DNA of 26,135 nucleotides from Nitrolancea sp040255925 (lineage in GTDB: Bacteria > Chloroflexota > Chloroflexia > Thermomicrobiales > Thermomicrobiaceae): the NCBI GenBank assembly GCA_040255925.1, contig JBDZVX010000024.1, forward strand, positions 1-26,135. The letters run 5' to 3'. Under the pieces are notes generated by a model, which was given only the letters and a program-made list of their open reading frames with translations, was not told the origin of the DNA and did not search any database. The position numbers and the translations under genes were made by a program. Of this stretch, positions 1-7,238 are shown in pieces (position 1 is the stretch's first letter; each line of letters starts with the position of its first letter).

Positions 1-2
1 GT

Positions 3-1067
3 GGCGACGAGCTTGGTGCCGAGCCATCCCCCGGCGCGCTCGACAATCTCCGGCTCGCGGCGGAACGGATCGACGAACTGGCGCGATTCGACCCAAGCAT
101 CCAGGATCTAGCGGGTCAGATGCGAGAGGTGCAATACCTGCTCGAAGACTATACCCAGACCATTCGTGGCTACGGCGACGGGATCGAGGCAGACCCAGCC
201 CGGCTCGCCGAGATCGAAGACCGCCTGGCGCTCATCAAACAGCTCAAACGCAAGTACGGCTCGACCGTCGAGGAGATCATCAGCTACGGCGATCAGGCCG
301 CGGACGAACTGACCGAACTCGATTCCAGCGAGCAGCGGCTAGGAGACCTGCACGAGCGTGCCGGAGCACTCAAGCAGGAGATCGGGGAGCGTGGGCTCAG
401 CCTCTCGAACGCCCGCCGCGCGGCAGCGGAGCGTCTATCCAGCGCGGTCGAACACGCGATCGCCGAATTAAACATGGGACGCTCCACCTTCGCCGTCGAC
501 TTCCGGGAACTTGCCGGACACGACAGCGTTCCGGTGACCATCAATGGAAGCCAGCGGCTGGTGCCCTTCGATATGACCGGCATCGACCGGGTCGAATTTC
601 TGATCGCGCCGAACGCCGGTGAGGTGCCGAAACCATTGGCGAGGATCGCCTCCGGTGGCGAGATGGCCCGGCTCATGCTGGCGCTCAAGTCGATTCTCTC
701 GGCGGCGGATGCCACGCCGACGCTCATTTTCGACGAGGTGGATGTCGGCGTCGGTGGCCGGAGTGGACAGGTGGTCGGCGAAAAGCTCTGGTCGCTCGGG
801 GACCAGCATCAGGTGATTGTCATCAGTCACTTGCCGCAGATCGCGGCCTTCGGTGAAGCGCACTACCGGATCACCAAGCGCGAGCGGGATGGCCGGACCG
901 AAACGGCGGTTGACCATCTGGACGGCGAGAGCCGGATCGACGAACTGGCGGCCATGCTCGATGGGCTCCCAGTCACCGGAGCGTCTCGTGAGAACGCGCG
1001 GGAGATGCTGGCCCGGATCGCGCGTTGGAAACAGGAGTCGGCCGGATCGATACGCCGGGCAGGATAA
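3..1067 (+). CDS. recN: DNA repair protein RecN, C-terminal part (5' end outside window)
   Basis: RecN is an SMC-like ATPase that acts on DNA double-strand breaks together with RecA. The frame is open from base 3, so the visible 354 residues are the C-terminal part; the N-terminal Walker A half lies upstream of the window. Seen directly: a long charged coiled-coil-like stretch containing ALIKQLKRKYGSTVEEI, then the ABC signature RIASGGEMARLMLALKSIL around bases 640-700, Walker B LIFDEVDVGVGG around 722-757, and the histidine-switch segment VIVISHLPQIAAFGEAHY around 815-868. These occur in the normal RecN order. The protein ends in a short basic tail rich in Arg. The gene is followed 74 bases later by ybaB, whose promoter lies just past the recN stop. 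Identification is firm; only the missing 5' part is unseen. Confidence 0.95.
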   Translation, partial: GDELGAEPSPGALDNLRLAAERIDELARFDPSIQDLAGQMREVQYLLEDYTQTIRGYGDGIEADPARLAEIEDRLALIKQLKRKYGSTVEEIISYGDQAADELTELDSSEQRLGDLHERAGALKQEIGERGLSLSNARRAAAERLSSAVEHAIAELNMGRSTFAVDFRELAGHDSVPVTINGSQRLVPFDMTGIDRVEFLIAPNAGEVPKPLARIASGGEMARLMLALKSILSAADATPTLIFDEVDVGVGGRSGQVVGEKLWSLGDQHQVIVISHLPQIAAFGEAHYRITKRERDGRTETAVDHLDGESRIDELAAMLDGLPVTGASRENAREMLARIARWKQESAGSIRRAG

Positions 1068-1078
1068 CGGGGTCGCCG

Positions 1079-1087
1079 TGCTATACT
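1079..1087 (+). promoter_or_regulatory. Extended -10 promoter of ybaB
   Basis: TGC directly precedes TATACT (1082-1087), an extended -10 element just after the recN stop. No recognisable -35 hexamer lies 16-18 bases upstream. Predicted transcription start is near 1094. The assignment is by eye. Confidence 0.6.
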
Positions 1088-1092
1088 AACCG

Positions 1093-1118
1093 GGTTCACC
1101 CGCCGCACAGCGGGAACC
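1093..1118 (+). other. Stem-loop at predicted 5' end of ybaB mRNA
   Basis: GGTT + CCCGC (1093-1103, with a CA bulge) pairs with GCGGG + AACC (1110-1118) around a six-base loop. It starts almost exactly at the predicted transcription start and ends 12 bases before the Shine-Dalgarno AGGAG (1131-1135). A 5'-terminal hairpin could stabilise the mRNA; that role is inferred. Confidence 0.4.
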
Positions 1119-1141
1119 TGCCGGGAAATGAGGAGCAAATC

Positions 1142-1441
1142 ATGCAGCCGAATATGAAGATGATTCAACAGATGCAGAACCGCCTGATGAAGATCCAGGC
1201 GGAACTCGGCGAGACGATCGTCGAGGGGAGCGCCGGCGGGGGCGCCGTCCGGGTACAGGTCACGGGGCTCCGCGCGGTTAAGGGGATCAAGATCAACCCG
1301 GACGCCGTGGATACCGAAGACATCGAGCTACTGGAAGACACGATTATGGCGGCGATCCAGGAAGCGATGACCAAGGCCGAAGAACTGGCCCAGCAGAAGA
1401 TGGGCATCGGCGGTATGAACATCCCCGGACTCGGGTTCTAA
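1142..1441 (+). CDS. YbaB/EbfC family nucleoid-associated DNA-binding protein
   Basis: A small dimeric DNA-binding protein of 99 residues, the usual family length. The N-terminal helix carries MKMIQQMQNRLMKIQAEL, followed by the family core GSAGGGAVRVQVTG and IKINPDAV, then the acidic helix LLEDTIMAAIQEAMTKAEEL and a glycine/methionine-rich tail. The ATG at 1142 is chosen because AGGAG (1131-1135) sits six bases upstream; the frame is open further upstream but that extension runs back into recN and has no ribosome site. In many bacteria ybaB lies between dnaX and recR; here it follows recN and no recR follows, so the usual replication/repair neighbourhood is rearranged. Expected role: nucleoid organisation. 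Confidence 0.93.
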   Translation: MQPNMKMIQQMQNRLMKIQAELGETIVEGSAGGGAVRVQVTGLRAVKGIKINPDAVDTEDIELLEDTIMAAIQEAMTKAEELAQQKMGIGGMNIPGLGF

Positions 1442-1884
1442 CTCGTACACCCGCGATGGCCGTCGGACAGGCGAAAACGTGGAGAAACCGGGCTCTCCGG
1501 CTGTTGTGCCCGGCATGCCGGTCGAATGACCTCGCCACCAGCTCGCCCGGATGCGTTCCAGGGTCATTTTCATCTTTGACAATTTACCACCTCGTGGCGA
1601 GATCACCGCACCACCGGATTCTGGCGAGCGGTGCGGGAGCCATTTCATACGACATGCGCGCGCCCCTTTTGACCGGGCAGTATCTTGGCACACCGCTTAA
1701 CTCCATCAGCAATATAGGAGTTCAAACGCTGCACCGCACCAGCAGTTTGGAACGGGCTATGCGAACGCTTGCCCCAAGCCTAACGTCTCCTTGGGGGCGA
1801 TGGGGATGCTCCGCCAACCCGGCACGGCGATGGCCGGAACGCGGACGGGCGGCACGGCAAACCATTGGTCGAGGGGTCATCACC
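1442..1884 (+). other. Hairpin-rich non-coding leader before the ZIP-chrA operon
   Basis: No convincing gene lies in these 443 bases, although the frame of the next gene stays open through them; its translation here is unlike any transporter. Consecutive inverted repeats are visible. H1 is AACTCC/GGAGTT (1699-1704 with 1717-1722). H2 is GTTCAAACGCTG with CAGC-a-GTTT-g-GAAC (1720-1731 with 1740-1753) and shares bases 1720-1722 with H1, so the two are mutually exclusive. H3 is the perfect CCCCAAG/CTTGGGG (1772-1778 with 1790-1796). A short CCGGC/GCCGG stem follows around 1819-1837. A weaker GGAGA/TCTCC stem lies at 1481-1498, just after ybaB. The layout resembles a regulated 5' leader or riboswitch, but I could not match it to a named class. 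No sure promoter was found. Confidence 0.45.
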
Positions 1885-2538
1885 GTGGCCCAGCAGCAAC
1901 ACCAAGCGGCTGAAGCACACGAGGAAGCCCTAGCACGGCGCTGGCCTTGGCTCCTGCCGCTTGCCGCCGGGATCTTCTTCGGCGCGGCGGTGTTCGAGGT
2001 CTTTCCGGACGCGCTCGAACGTAGCGGGGCCTCGGCCTGGCTCTGGGCGATCGCCGGTCTGGTGGCATTCATCGTAGTCCGTGATGGACTGGACTACCTC
2101 GGCCGGCATGGTCTCGCCTGGGTCGCCACGCTCGGTATCTGGATGCACTCCTTCCTCGAAGGGGCGGTGACTGCGGCCGGCTATGGGGTCAGCCTGCTGG
2201 TCGGTCTTCTAGTGACCACCGGGTTGATCCTACACCTGATTCCGGAGCTGGGGGCGATCGTCGTGTTGCTCACCGCGGCCGGTCTCTCCCTGCACGAGGC
2301 GGTAATCCGGGACCTGATCTCCTACGTATTCCTGCTCGTCGGATTCCTGGTCGTCTACTTCTTTTTGCCCGGCCTCTCCCCTCAGGTTCTGGGCGCGGCG
2401 CTCGGCTTTGGCGCCGGTGGATTTCTTTATCTCGCCTTCCTGAGCTGGCGTGAGCAGCACTGGACGCTCCTCCCGAGCCTCCTCATCGCCGGTGTCGGCG
2501 CGATCTTGATTTTGGTCGTCCGGGTGATCGCCGGGTGA
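1885..2538 (+). CDS. ZIP-family metal ion permease
   Basis: An integral membrane protein of 217 residues likely moving divalent metals such as zinc, iron or manganese. About seven to eight hydrophobic segments are visible. The two metal-binding helices of the ZIP family are recognisable: H88-S-F-L-E92-G and H117-L-I-P-E121-L-G, and a later segment GFGAGGFLYLAFLS matches the family's GNFLY-type helix. The start is the GTG at 1885, eight bases after GAGGGG (1871-1876); this puts residue 1 just before the first membrane helix. Translating from the upstream ATG at 1456 would add 143 residues with no membrane or domain character. The stop overlaps the chrA start (GTGA, 2535-2538), so the two are translationally coupled. 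A long hairpin-rich leader precedes it. Transport direction and metal cannot be read from sequence. Confidence 0.82.
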   Translation: MAQQQHQAAEAHEEALARRWPWLLPLAAGIFFGAAVFEVFPDALERSGASAWLWAIAGLVAFIVVRDGLDYLGRHGLAWVATLGIWMHSFLEGAVTAAGYGVSLLVGLLVTTGLILHLIPELGAIVVLLTAAGLSLHEAVIRDLISYVFLLVGFLVVYFFLPGLSPQVLGAALGFGAGGFLYLAFLSWREQHWTLLPSLLIAGVGAILILVVRVIAG

Positions 2539-3728
2539 ACACGGAAGCGGCAGCATCCGGCTCCGACGAGGAGCCGGTACCAGGGACGCTCCGTGAGGTC
2601 GCCATCCTCTTTCTCAAGCTCGGCACCATCGCCTTCGGCGGCCCGGCCGCGCACGTCGCCATGATGCGGCATGAGATCGTCCGCCGGCGGCGCTGGATGA
2701 CCGATCAGCAGTTCCTCGATCTCCTGGGCACCATGAACCTCATACCTGGGCCGAATTCGACCGAAATAGCGATCTTCGTGAGCCAGCGCCAGGCCGGGTG
2801 GCGTGGTCTGATCGTCGGCGGCTCCCTCTTCATCCTGCCGTCGATGCTGATGGTTCTCGGGCTGGCCTGGGCCTACGTGCGGTACGGCTCCACGCCCGAA
2901 GCGGAATGGCTGCTTTACGGGATCAAACCGGTCATCATCGCGATCGTCGTGCAAGCGCTCTGGGCGTTGGGGAAAGCCGCGGCTAAAGGCCCCCTCCTCG
3001 CGGCCATTGGTATTGCCGTACTCGCGCTCTACCTTTTCGGATTCAATGAAATCGTCTTGCTGTTTGGAGGCGGGCTCATCGTGATGGCGGCTCGATTCGG
3101 GAACCGGGTACGGCCGTCTGGTGCCTCCGCGATACTCCCAATCAGCGTTGGGTCGATACCCTTGGCCACGACCGCGCTTACGTCCGTGCCAGCCACCCCA
3201 TTTAGTCTTGGCGTGCTCTTCCTGACCTTCCTTAAAATCGGCGCGGTCCTCTATGGCAGCGGCTACGTACTGCTGGCGTTCCTCCGGACCAATTTTGTCG
3301 AACACCTTGGCTGGCTGTCGGATAAGCAGCTCATCGACGCGGTCGCGATCGGTCAGTTGACGCCGGGACCCGTCTCTACCGCCGCGACCTTCGTCGGATA
3401 CCTGGTCGGTGGGGTTCCCGGCGCGCTGCTGGCGACCCTGGGCATCTTCCTGCCGGGATTCGTCTTCGTGGCAGTGATCCACCCGATCGTGCCGCGATTG
3501 CGCCGATCCCGCTTCACCAGCGCGTTTCTGGACGGCATCAACGTCGCGTCGCTTGGGCTGATGGCGGGCGTCACCTGGCAGCTCGGCCGGGAAGCAGTCG
3601 TGGATTGGTACACCGCCCTCCTGGCCCTGGTGGCCACCGGGCTGTTACTCCGGTTTAAGCTTAATTCCGCCTGGCTGGTCATCGGGGGCGGCGCGGCCGG
3701 GCTGGTCTACCACATCCTCACGAGCTGA
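2535..3728 (+). CDS. chrA: Chromate transporter, ChrA (long-chain CHR family)
   Basis: A 397-residue inner-membrane protein of the CHR family, in which characterised members export chromate. It has the long bidomain architecture: an N-terminal half with FLKLGTIAFGGPAAH (about residues 26-40), RRRWMTDQQFLDLLG and the conserved PGPNSTE (71-77), and a homologous C-terminal half from about residue 215 with FLKIGAVLYGSGYVLLAFL and QLTPGPVSTAATFVGYLVGG. Each half carries about five or six hydrophobic helices. The start is the GTG that overlaps the preceding ZIP gene's stop by four bases, so the two proteins are probably made together. Some CHR proteins have no proven chromate role, and the pairing with a ZIP permease suggests a wider metal or oxyanion function. 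Family assignment is firm, substrate is inferred. Confidence 0.9.
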   Translation: MNTEAAASGSDEEPVPGTLREVAILFLKLGTIAFGGPAAHVAMMRHEIVRRRRWMTDQQFLDLLGTMNLIPGPNSTEIAIFVSQRQAGWRGLIVGGSLFILPSMLMVLGLAWAYVRYGSTPEAEWLLYGIKPVIIAIVVQALWALGKAAAKGPLLAAIGIAVLALYLFGFNEIVLLFGGGLIVMAARFGNRVRPSGASAILPISVGSIPLATTALTSVPATPFSLGVLFLTFLKIGAVLYGSGYVLLAFLRTNFVEHLGWLSDKQLIDAVAIGQLTPGPVSTAATFVGYLVGGVPGALLATLGIFLPGFVFVAVIHPIVPRLRRSRFTSAFLDGINVASLGLMAGVTWQLGREAVVDWYTALLALVATGLLLRFKLNSAWLVIGGGAAGLVYHILTS

Positions 3729-3761
3729 GACAGGGTCGCTCGAAACCCGGAATGACTGGAA

Positions 3762-4352
3762 CTACAGGGCGAGCAGGCTCCGCTCATACATCCGTGAGTA
3801 GAGCCGGTCCCAGAAGGGGACCTCCGGCGCCAGGTTGGCGAACTCGGTGGCAAGCTCGTGCGGTTGACACGGTACGGTGAGGATCGTCGAGAGCCGCTGA
3901 TTGTAACGCCGTTCCACGGTCTGATCGAGGAAGAGGAGCTCGTGACGATGCGTTGGCCGCAGCTCGGTGACGATCAGGAGGTCCGAGGCCACCATCCTCA
4001 CCATGCTCTCCCGCGAGACACGGGTCGCGATGTCAAACTCAGTCTTGGCCTTGCCGACGAGCTCGCCCTCACGCGGGGCAATCGTTTGAAGTTCGACCTC
4101 GACCATGTAGGCATTCAGGGAGAAGTCGCGCCAGGGCACGAAATACGAGGAAACGAAGGGCTGATACTGGGCCAGCCGGTTCAGGATAAATGCACCGATC
4201 CGTCTGCCCCGCGACCCGGCCGCGTTGAAGATGAACCAGCCATGACCGGCGCGGAGATGCTGATCGAGCGTATCAAAGTACTGGTTGAGCCGGGCAAACA
4301 GATCGAGATCCTGTAGAGAAGCGCTTCCTCGGATATCCAGATCGCTGGTCAC
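3762..4352 (-). CDS. DnaC/IstB-like AAA+ protein lacking Walker motifs (pseudo-ATPase)
   Basis: A 196-residue protein whose layout follows the helicase-loader ATPases DnaC, DnaI and IstB. It has a family-like opening LFARLNQYFDTLDQHLRAGHG, a buried strand WFIFNAAGSRGRRIGAF at the P-loop position (43-51), a strand DLLIVTEL at the Walker B position (124-131), then FLDQTVERRYNQRLSTIL and the C-terminal RLYSRMYERS. The key residues are missing: the P-loop GxxGxGKT is replaced by NAAGSRGRR and the Walker B acidic pair by TE. It is therefore unlikely to hydrolyse ATP normally. The GTG at 4352 is chosen because GGAGG (4361-4365 complement) lies eight bases upstream; a TTG 15 bases earlier would overlap that site. 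It converges on chrA and follows the nucleoside hydrolase gene on the same strand after 137 bases. The homology call is from pattern reading and is moderate. Confidence 0.6.
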   Translation of the reverse strand: MTSDLDIRGSASLQDLDLFARLNQYFDTLDQHLRAGHGWFIFNAAGSRGRRIGAFILNRLAQYQPFVSSYFVPWRDFSLNAYMVEVELQTIAPREGELVGKAKTEFDIATRVSRESMVRMVASDLLIVTELRPTHRHELLFLDQTVERRYNQRLSTILTVPCQPHELATEFANLAPEVPFWDRLYSRMYERSLLAL

Positions 4353-4489
4353 GGCACCAACCTCCAAGCTCCTCCGATGGTGAGTCCCCGGACATCAGTC
4401 CGCGAGCGCTCACACGGTCTTTTGGGGTATCTCCTTCATAGGTTGTACCACGACGAACCGGCTCGCGGCGTCCCCAAGAATTTCAGCAA

Positions 4490-5419
4490 TCAGTGGAACA
4501 ACGGTAGATCGAGCAGCTCAGCGAACATCCGGAGGAAAGACGTGCTTTTCACCCGCAGGGCGATCTCGTGGTGCGCCAGGGATGGATTGTGGACCAGCAG
4601 GGTTTGGCCGGTCAGTGGCTCGTACCGCTCGACTACGACCGCCCAGCGCTCGGTTTCGACCAGCTCAGGATAGGCCGCCACCGCGACCGCCAGCGGATCG
4701 TGGAGGTAAAAGATGTCATTCCCCGGCTGGGAAAAGGTCTGCCTCAGCATCTCGTAAACGAGACGGCTCTCAGGATCACGCCTTCCCGCCAACCGGCTCC
4801 AGACATCTCGCGCGAATCCGACCTGATGCGTGACGTCCAGGCCGATGAAGGTCACCGGCAACGCGCTCCGGGCGACAATCGCGGCCGCCTCGGGATCGAC
4901 GTAGGCATTGAACTCCGCCACCGGCGTAGTGTTGCCGGCCACGGTGAACGCACCCCCCATCACGACGACGCGCCGGATGAGCCGTGGAAGCTCGGGCTCC
5001 AGGCTGAGCGCCACTGCGAGGTTCGTCAGGGGCGCGGTGCAGATCAGCGTGATGGTGCCTGGGTTCGCTCGTGCCTGTTGAACGATAAACTCCGGACCGC
5101 TTGGAGCTTGAATGACGGCTGCCGATTCCGGCAGCACAAAGCCACCGAGCCCATCGACCCCATGGACATCAGTCGCGGTCTCCAGCGGGCGCACCAGTGG
5201 GCCGGACATGCCCGGGTGAACCGGCACATGCTCCACGCCAAGCCAGGCCAAGACCCGCAAGGTGTTGCCGGTCGAGACCTCTAATGGCACGTTTCCCGCG
5301 ACCGTCGTGATACCCCGCAGATCGAGCTTCGGCGACCGGATCGCCAGGGCGATGGCCAGCGCGTCATCGATGCCGGTATCGACATCGAGAATTACCGGAA
5401 TAGCAGGCTCTTCGCTCAT
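4490..5419 (-). CDS. Inosine/uridine-preferring nucleoside hydrolase family protein
   Basis: A 309-residue enzyme expected to cleave the N-glycosidic bond of ribonucleosides to base and ribose in nucleoside salvage. The N-terminal calcium-binding signature D12-V-D14-T-G-I-D18-D19 is intact, as are the central VVMGGAF...EFNAYVDPEAAAIV block and the late H240-D241-P of the active site. Length is typical. The ATG at 5419 has AGGGAG a few bases upstream; longer in-frame starts would add residues ahead of the first strand with no family counterpart. Substrate choice (purine, pyrimidine or mixed) cannot be told from these motifs. Its promoter region is shared, head to head, with the secreted propeller gene on the plus strand. 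Confidence 0.92.
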   Translation of the reverse strand: MSEEPAIPVILDVDTGIDDALAIALAIRSPKLDLRGITTVAGNVPLEVSTGNTLRVLAWLGVEHVPVHPGMSGPLVRPLETATDVHGVDGLGGFVLPESAAVIQAPSGPEFIVQQARANPGTITLICTAPLTNLAVALSLEPELPRLIRRVVVMGGAFTVAGNTTPVAEFNAYVDPEAAAIVARSALPVTFIGLDVTHQVGFARDVWSRLAGRRDPESRLVYEMLRQTFSQPGNDIFYLHDPLAVAVAAYPELVETERWAVVVERYEPLTGQTLLVHNPSLAHHEIALRVKSTSFLRMFAELLDLPLFH

Positions 5420-5505
5420 CAACTCCCTCGATCCATCAATGACGCCTGATTCCATTCGCTGCCGGTGCCGGTTCAGCCAGCACGCGCACTCCGGCATCTC
5501 ACGTA

Positions 5506-5539
5506 TTGATACCACCCGCAAAGAGAGGTTTGGTATACT
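5506..5539. promoter_or_regulatory. Overlapping divergent extended -10 promoters
   Basis: Plus strand: TGG then TATACT (5531-5539), driving the propeller gene. Minus strand: TGG then TATCAA (complement of 5506-5514), facing the nucleoside hydrolase gene. The -35 zone of the minus promoter would fall on the plus -10, so RNA polymerase could hardly occupy both at once. The minus element is the weaker call. Confidence 0.45.
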
Positions 5540-5547
5540 CCGCCCTC

Positions 5548-7179
5548 ATGGGGACACCTGGGCATTTCCGCCTCCGGCTCCGCCGGGTTTTTGCTACCGC
5601 TATCCTCTTCGCGGCGACGCTGACACTCCTTCTCGCACCGGGCACTGCGGCAATCACCGCGAACCTCCCATACCACCTGGAGCCGGCGATGACGTCATCG
5701 CTCGGCGCCGGGCAGCAGGGCCTGGTGGCCGATGGGAAAGTCGCGGTCTGGGAGGATGCCCGCGACGGCGACCCCGATATCTACGCCTACGATTCTCAAG
5801 ATAACCGGGAGTTCCGGCCCGCACCCAAGGCCGGCTACCGAATCCAGCCCGCGATCTCCGGCTCAACCATTATCTGGATCTCCGGAAAAGAGCCGGGCAA
5901 GCGCACGATCGAAGGCGTGGACCTGATCCGGAATACGACGGTAACCGTCACCAGCGAGCCGGGCGAGGTCTCCGACCCGGCCATCTCGGGGAACACGGTC
6001 GTCTGGAGGGAACGCCGGGACGGGCAGTGGGTGATCGCGGGCAAAAACCTGAGCTCCGGCCAGACGTTCCAGGCCAGCGATAAAGCGGCGAAGAACCCGG
6101 CTTACCCATCGATCTCCAGGAACACGGTGGTCTGGCAGGACTACCGAAACGGCAACTGGGATCCTTTCCAGTACGACATCAAGTCCGCTACCGTCACGCC
6201 GGTCACCGAAACACCTGACGATGAAACGAACCCGGTCATCCGGGAAAACCTGGTGGCGTTCTATCGCGACCGGACCAACGGAGGATCACCGCAACTGATC
6301 CTCTACGATCTGAACGCCCGGACCCAAAAGGTCATCACGTCGGACCATATCGTGGCCCATCCCGCGATCGGGAATGGCATTGTCGCCTGGGAAGACTGGC
6401 GCAGCGGCCTCCCGGATATCTACGCCTATGATATCGAGCACGAGGAGGAGTTCGCGGTCGCTCGTTCTCAACAAGCCTTCGACCCGGCGGTCTTCCAGGA
6501 CGGAATCGCCTGGATTAACCGATCCGGCCCGGTCAAGAGCCGCGTCCAGGCGCTGGCGATGGTCCAACGGCTTCCGACCGACCGTCAAGATCCACCGGCG
6601 GTCCCCTCGCCCGATCGCCTCTATGTTCCGGAGACCCAGCACTTTATGTCAACGGGATTCAAGAGCTACTGGCAAACTCATGGCGGCCCGGAACTCTTTG
6701 GGTTCCCGCTGTCCGAGGAGTTCTACGAGAAAGATCCGGCGTCGGGCGGGGACATCATCGTCCAGTACTTCGAACGGGTCAAGCTGGAGTACCGGGGATC
6801 TCTCCCGGACGGCGAGCGCATCTCGCTCGGGCGCCTCGGCGCTGAACTGACCGAAAGCCGCCAGTTCGCCCCGGTGTCGGCGTTTAGCAGCAGCGCCGAT
6901 CGGGTCTATTTCCCGGAGACGCAACACTCGTTGGCGGCCGGCTTCAAACAGTTCTGGGATGCCAACGGTGGACTCGCGATCTTCGGTTTCCCGATCAGCG
7001 AGGAGTTCCAGGAGAACGGCAAAACGGTCCAGTATTTCGAGCGCGCCCGCTTCGAGTTCAACCCGGACGGCGAGGACACGCAGTCCAAAGTCATCCTCGG
7101 CCTGCTAGGCCGGGAAGCACTTCAACAGAAAGGCTGGCTCCCCGCGCCTCCGCTTGACACGACCCACCTGGTCGAGTGA
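5548..7179 (+). CDS. Secreted beta-propeller protein with two C-terminal LGFP-like repeats
   Basis: A 543-residue exported protein. Residues 1-36 form a signal peptide: an arginine-rich start, a hydrophobic stretch ATAILFAATLTLLLA and a small-residue end PGTAA. Residues about 57-340 hold six or seven TolB-like propeller blades, seen as repeated lines such as VAVWEDARDGDPDIYAYD, NTVVWQDYRNG and IVAWEDWRSGLPDIYAYD. The C-terminus carries two copies of an approximately 73-residue unit: VPETQHFMSTGFKSYW...LFGFPLSEEF...VQYFERVKLE (358-434) and FPETQHSLAAGFKQFW...IFGFPISEEF...VQYFERARFE (453-525). These resemble LGFP repeats, which are linked to cell-wall attachment. The ATG at 5548 lies about two bases from the predicted transcription start and no Shine-Dalgarno is in range, so the mRNA seems leaderless. 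Function unknown; a surface binding role is inferred. Confidence 0.88.
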   Translation: MGTPGHFRLRLRRVFATAILFAATLTLLLAPGTAAITANLPYHLEPAMTSSLGAGQQGLVADGKVAVWEDARDGDPDIYAYDSQDNREFRPAPKAGYRIQPAISGSTIIWISGKEPGKRTIEGVDLIRNTTVTVTSEPGEVSDPAISGNTVVWRERRDGQWVIAGKNLSSGQTFQASDKAAKNPAYPSISRNTVVWQDYRNGNWDPFQYDIKSATVTPVTETPDDETNPVIRENLVAFYRDRTNGGSPQLILYDLNARTQKVITSDHIVAHPAIGNGIVAWEDWRSGLPDIYAYDIEHEEEFAVARSQQAFDPAVFQDGIAWINRSGPVKSRVQALAMVQRLPTDRQDPPAVPSPDRLYVPETQHFMSTGFKSYWQTHGGPELFGFPLSEEFYEKDPASGGDIIVQYFERVKLEYRGSLPDGERISLGRLGAELTESRQFAPVSAFSSSADRVYFPETQHSLAAGFKQFWDANGGLAIFGFPISEEFQENGKTVQYFERARFEFNPDGEDTQSKVILGLLGREALQQKGWLPAPPLDTTHLVE

Positions 7180-7187
7180 GCCTGGCC

Positions 7188-7206
7188 GGAAGAAATTACG
7201 TCTTCC
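7188..7206. terminator. Small hairpin between convergent genes
   Basis: GGAAGA (7188-7193) pairs perfectly with TCTTCC (7201-7206) around a seven-base loop, between the stops of the propeller gene and the glycerate kinase gene. No T-run follows on either strand, so a terminator role is only suggested by position. Confidence 0.35.
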
Positions 7207-7238
7207 CAAAGATGCGGGACTCACACCCTACTCCTCAG

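Noticed and set aside
1442..1700. recR or a signal-recognition-particle RNA after ybaB
   Set aside because: These are common neighbours of ybaB, but neither RecR motifs nor the conserved GGAAGCAGC-type SRP core are present.
1456..1884. An N-terminal extension of the ZIP permease from the ATG at 1456
   Set aside because: The extra 143 residues show no membrane or domain character, and the GTG at 1885 has a well-placed GAGGGG site.
1690..1884. Known riboswitch classes (Mn, Mg, Ni/Co) in the ZIP leader
   Set aside because: The conserved bases of those classes as I know them are not found; only unassigned hairpins remain, so no class is named.
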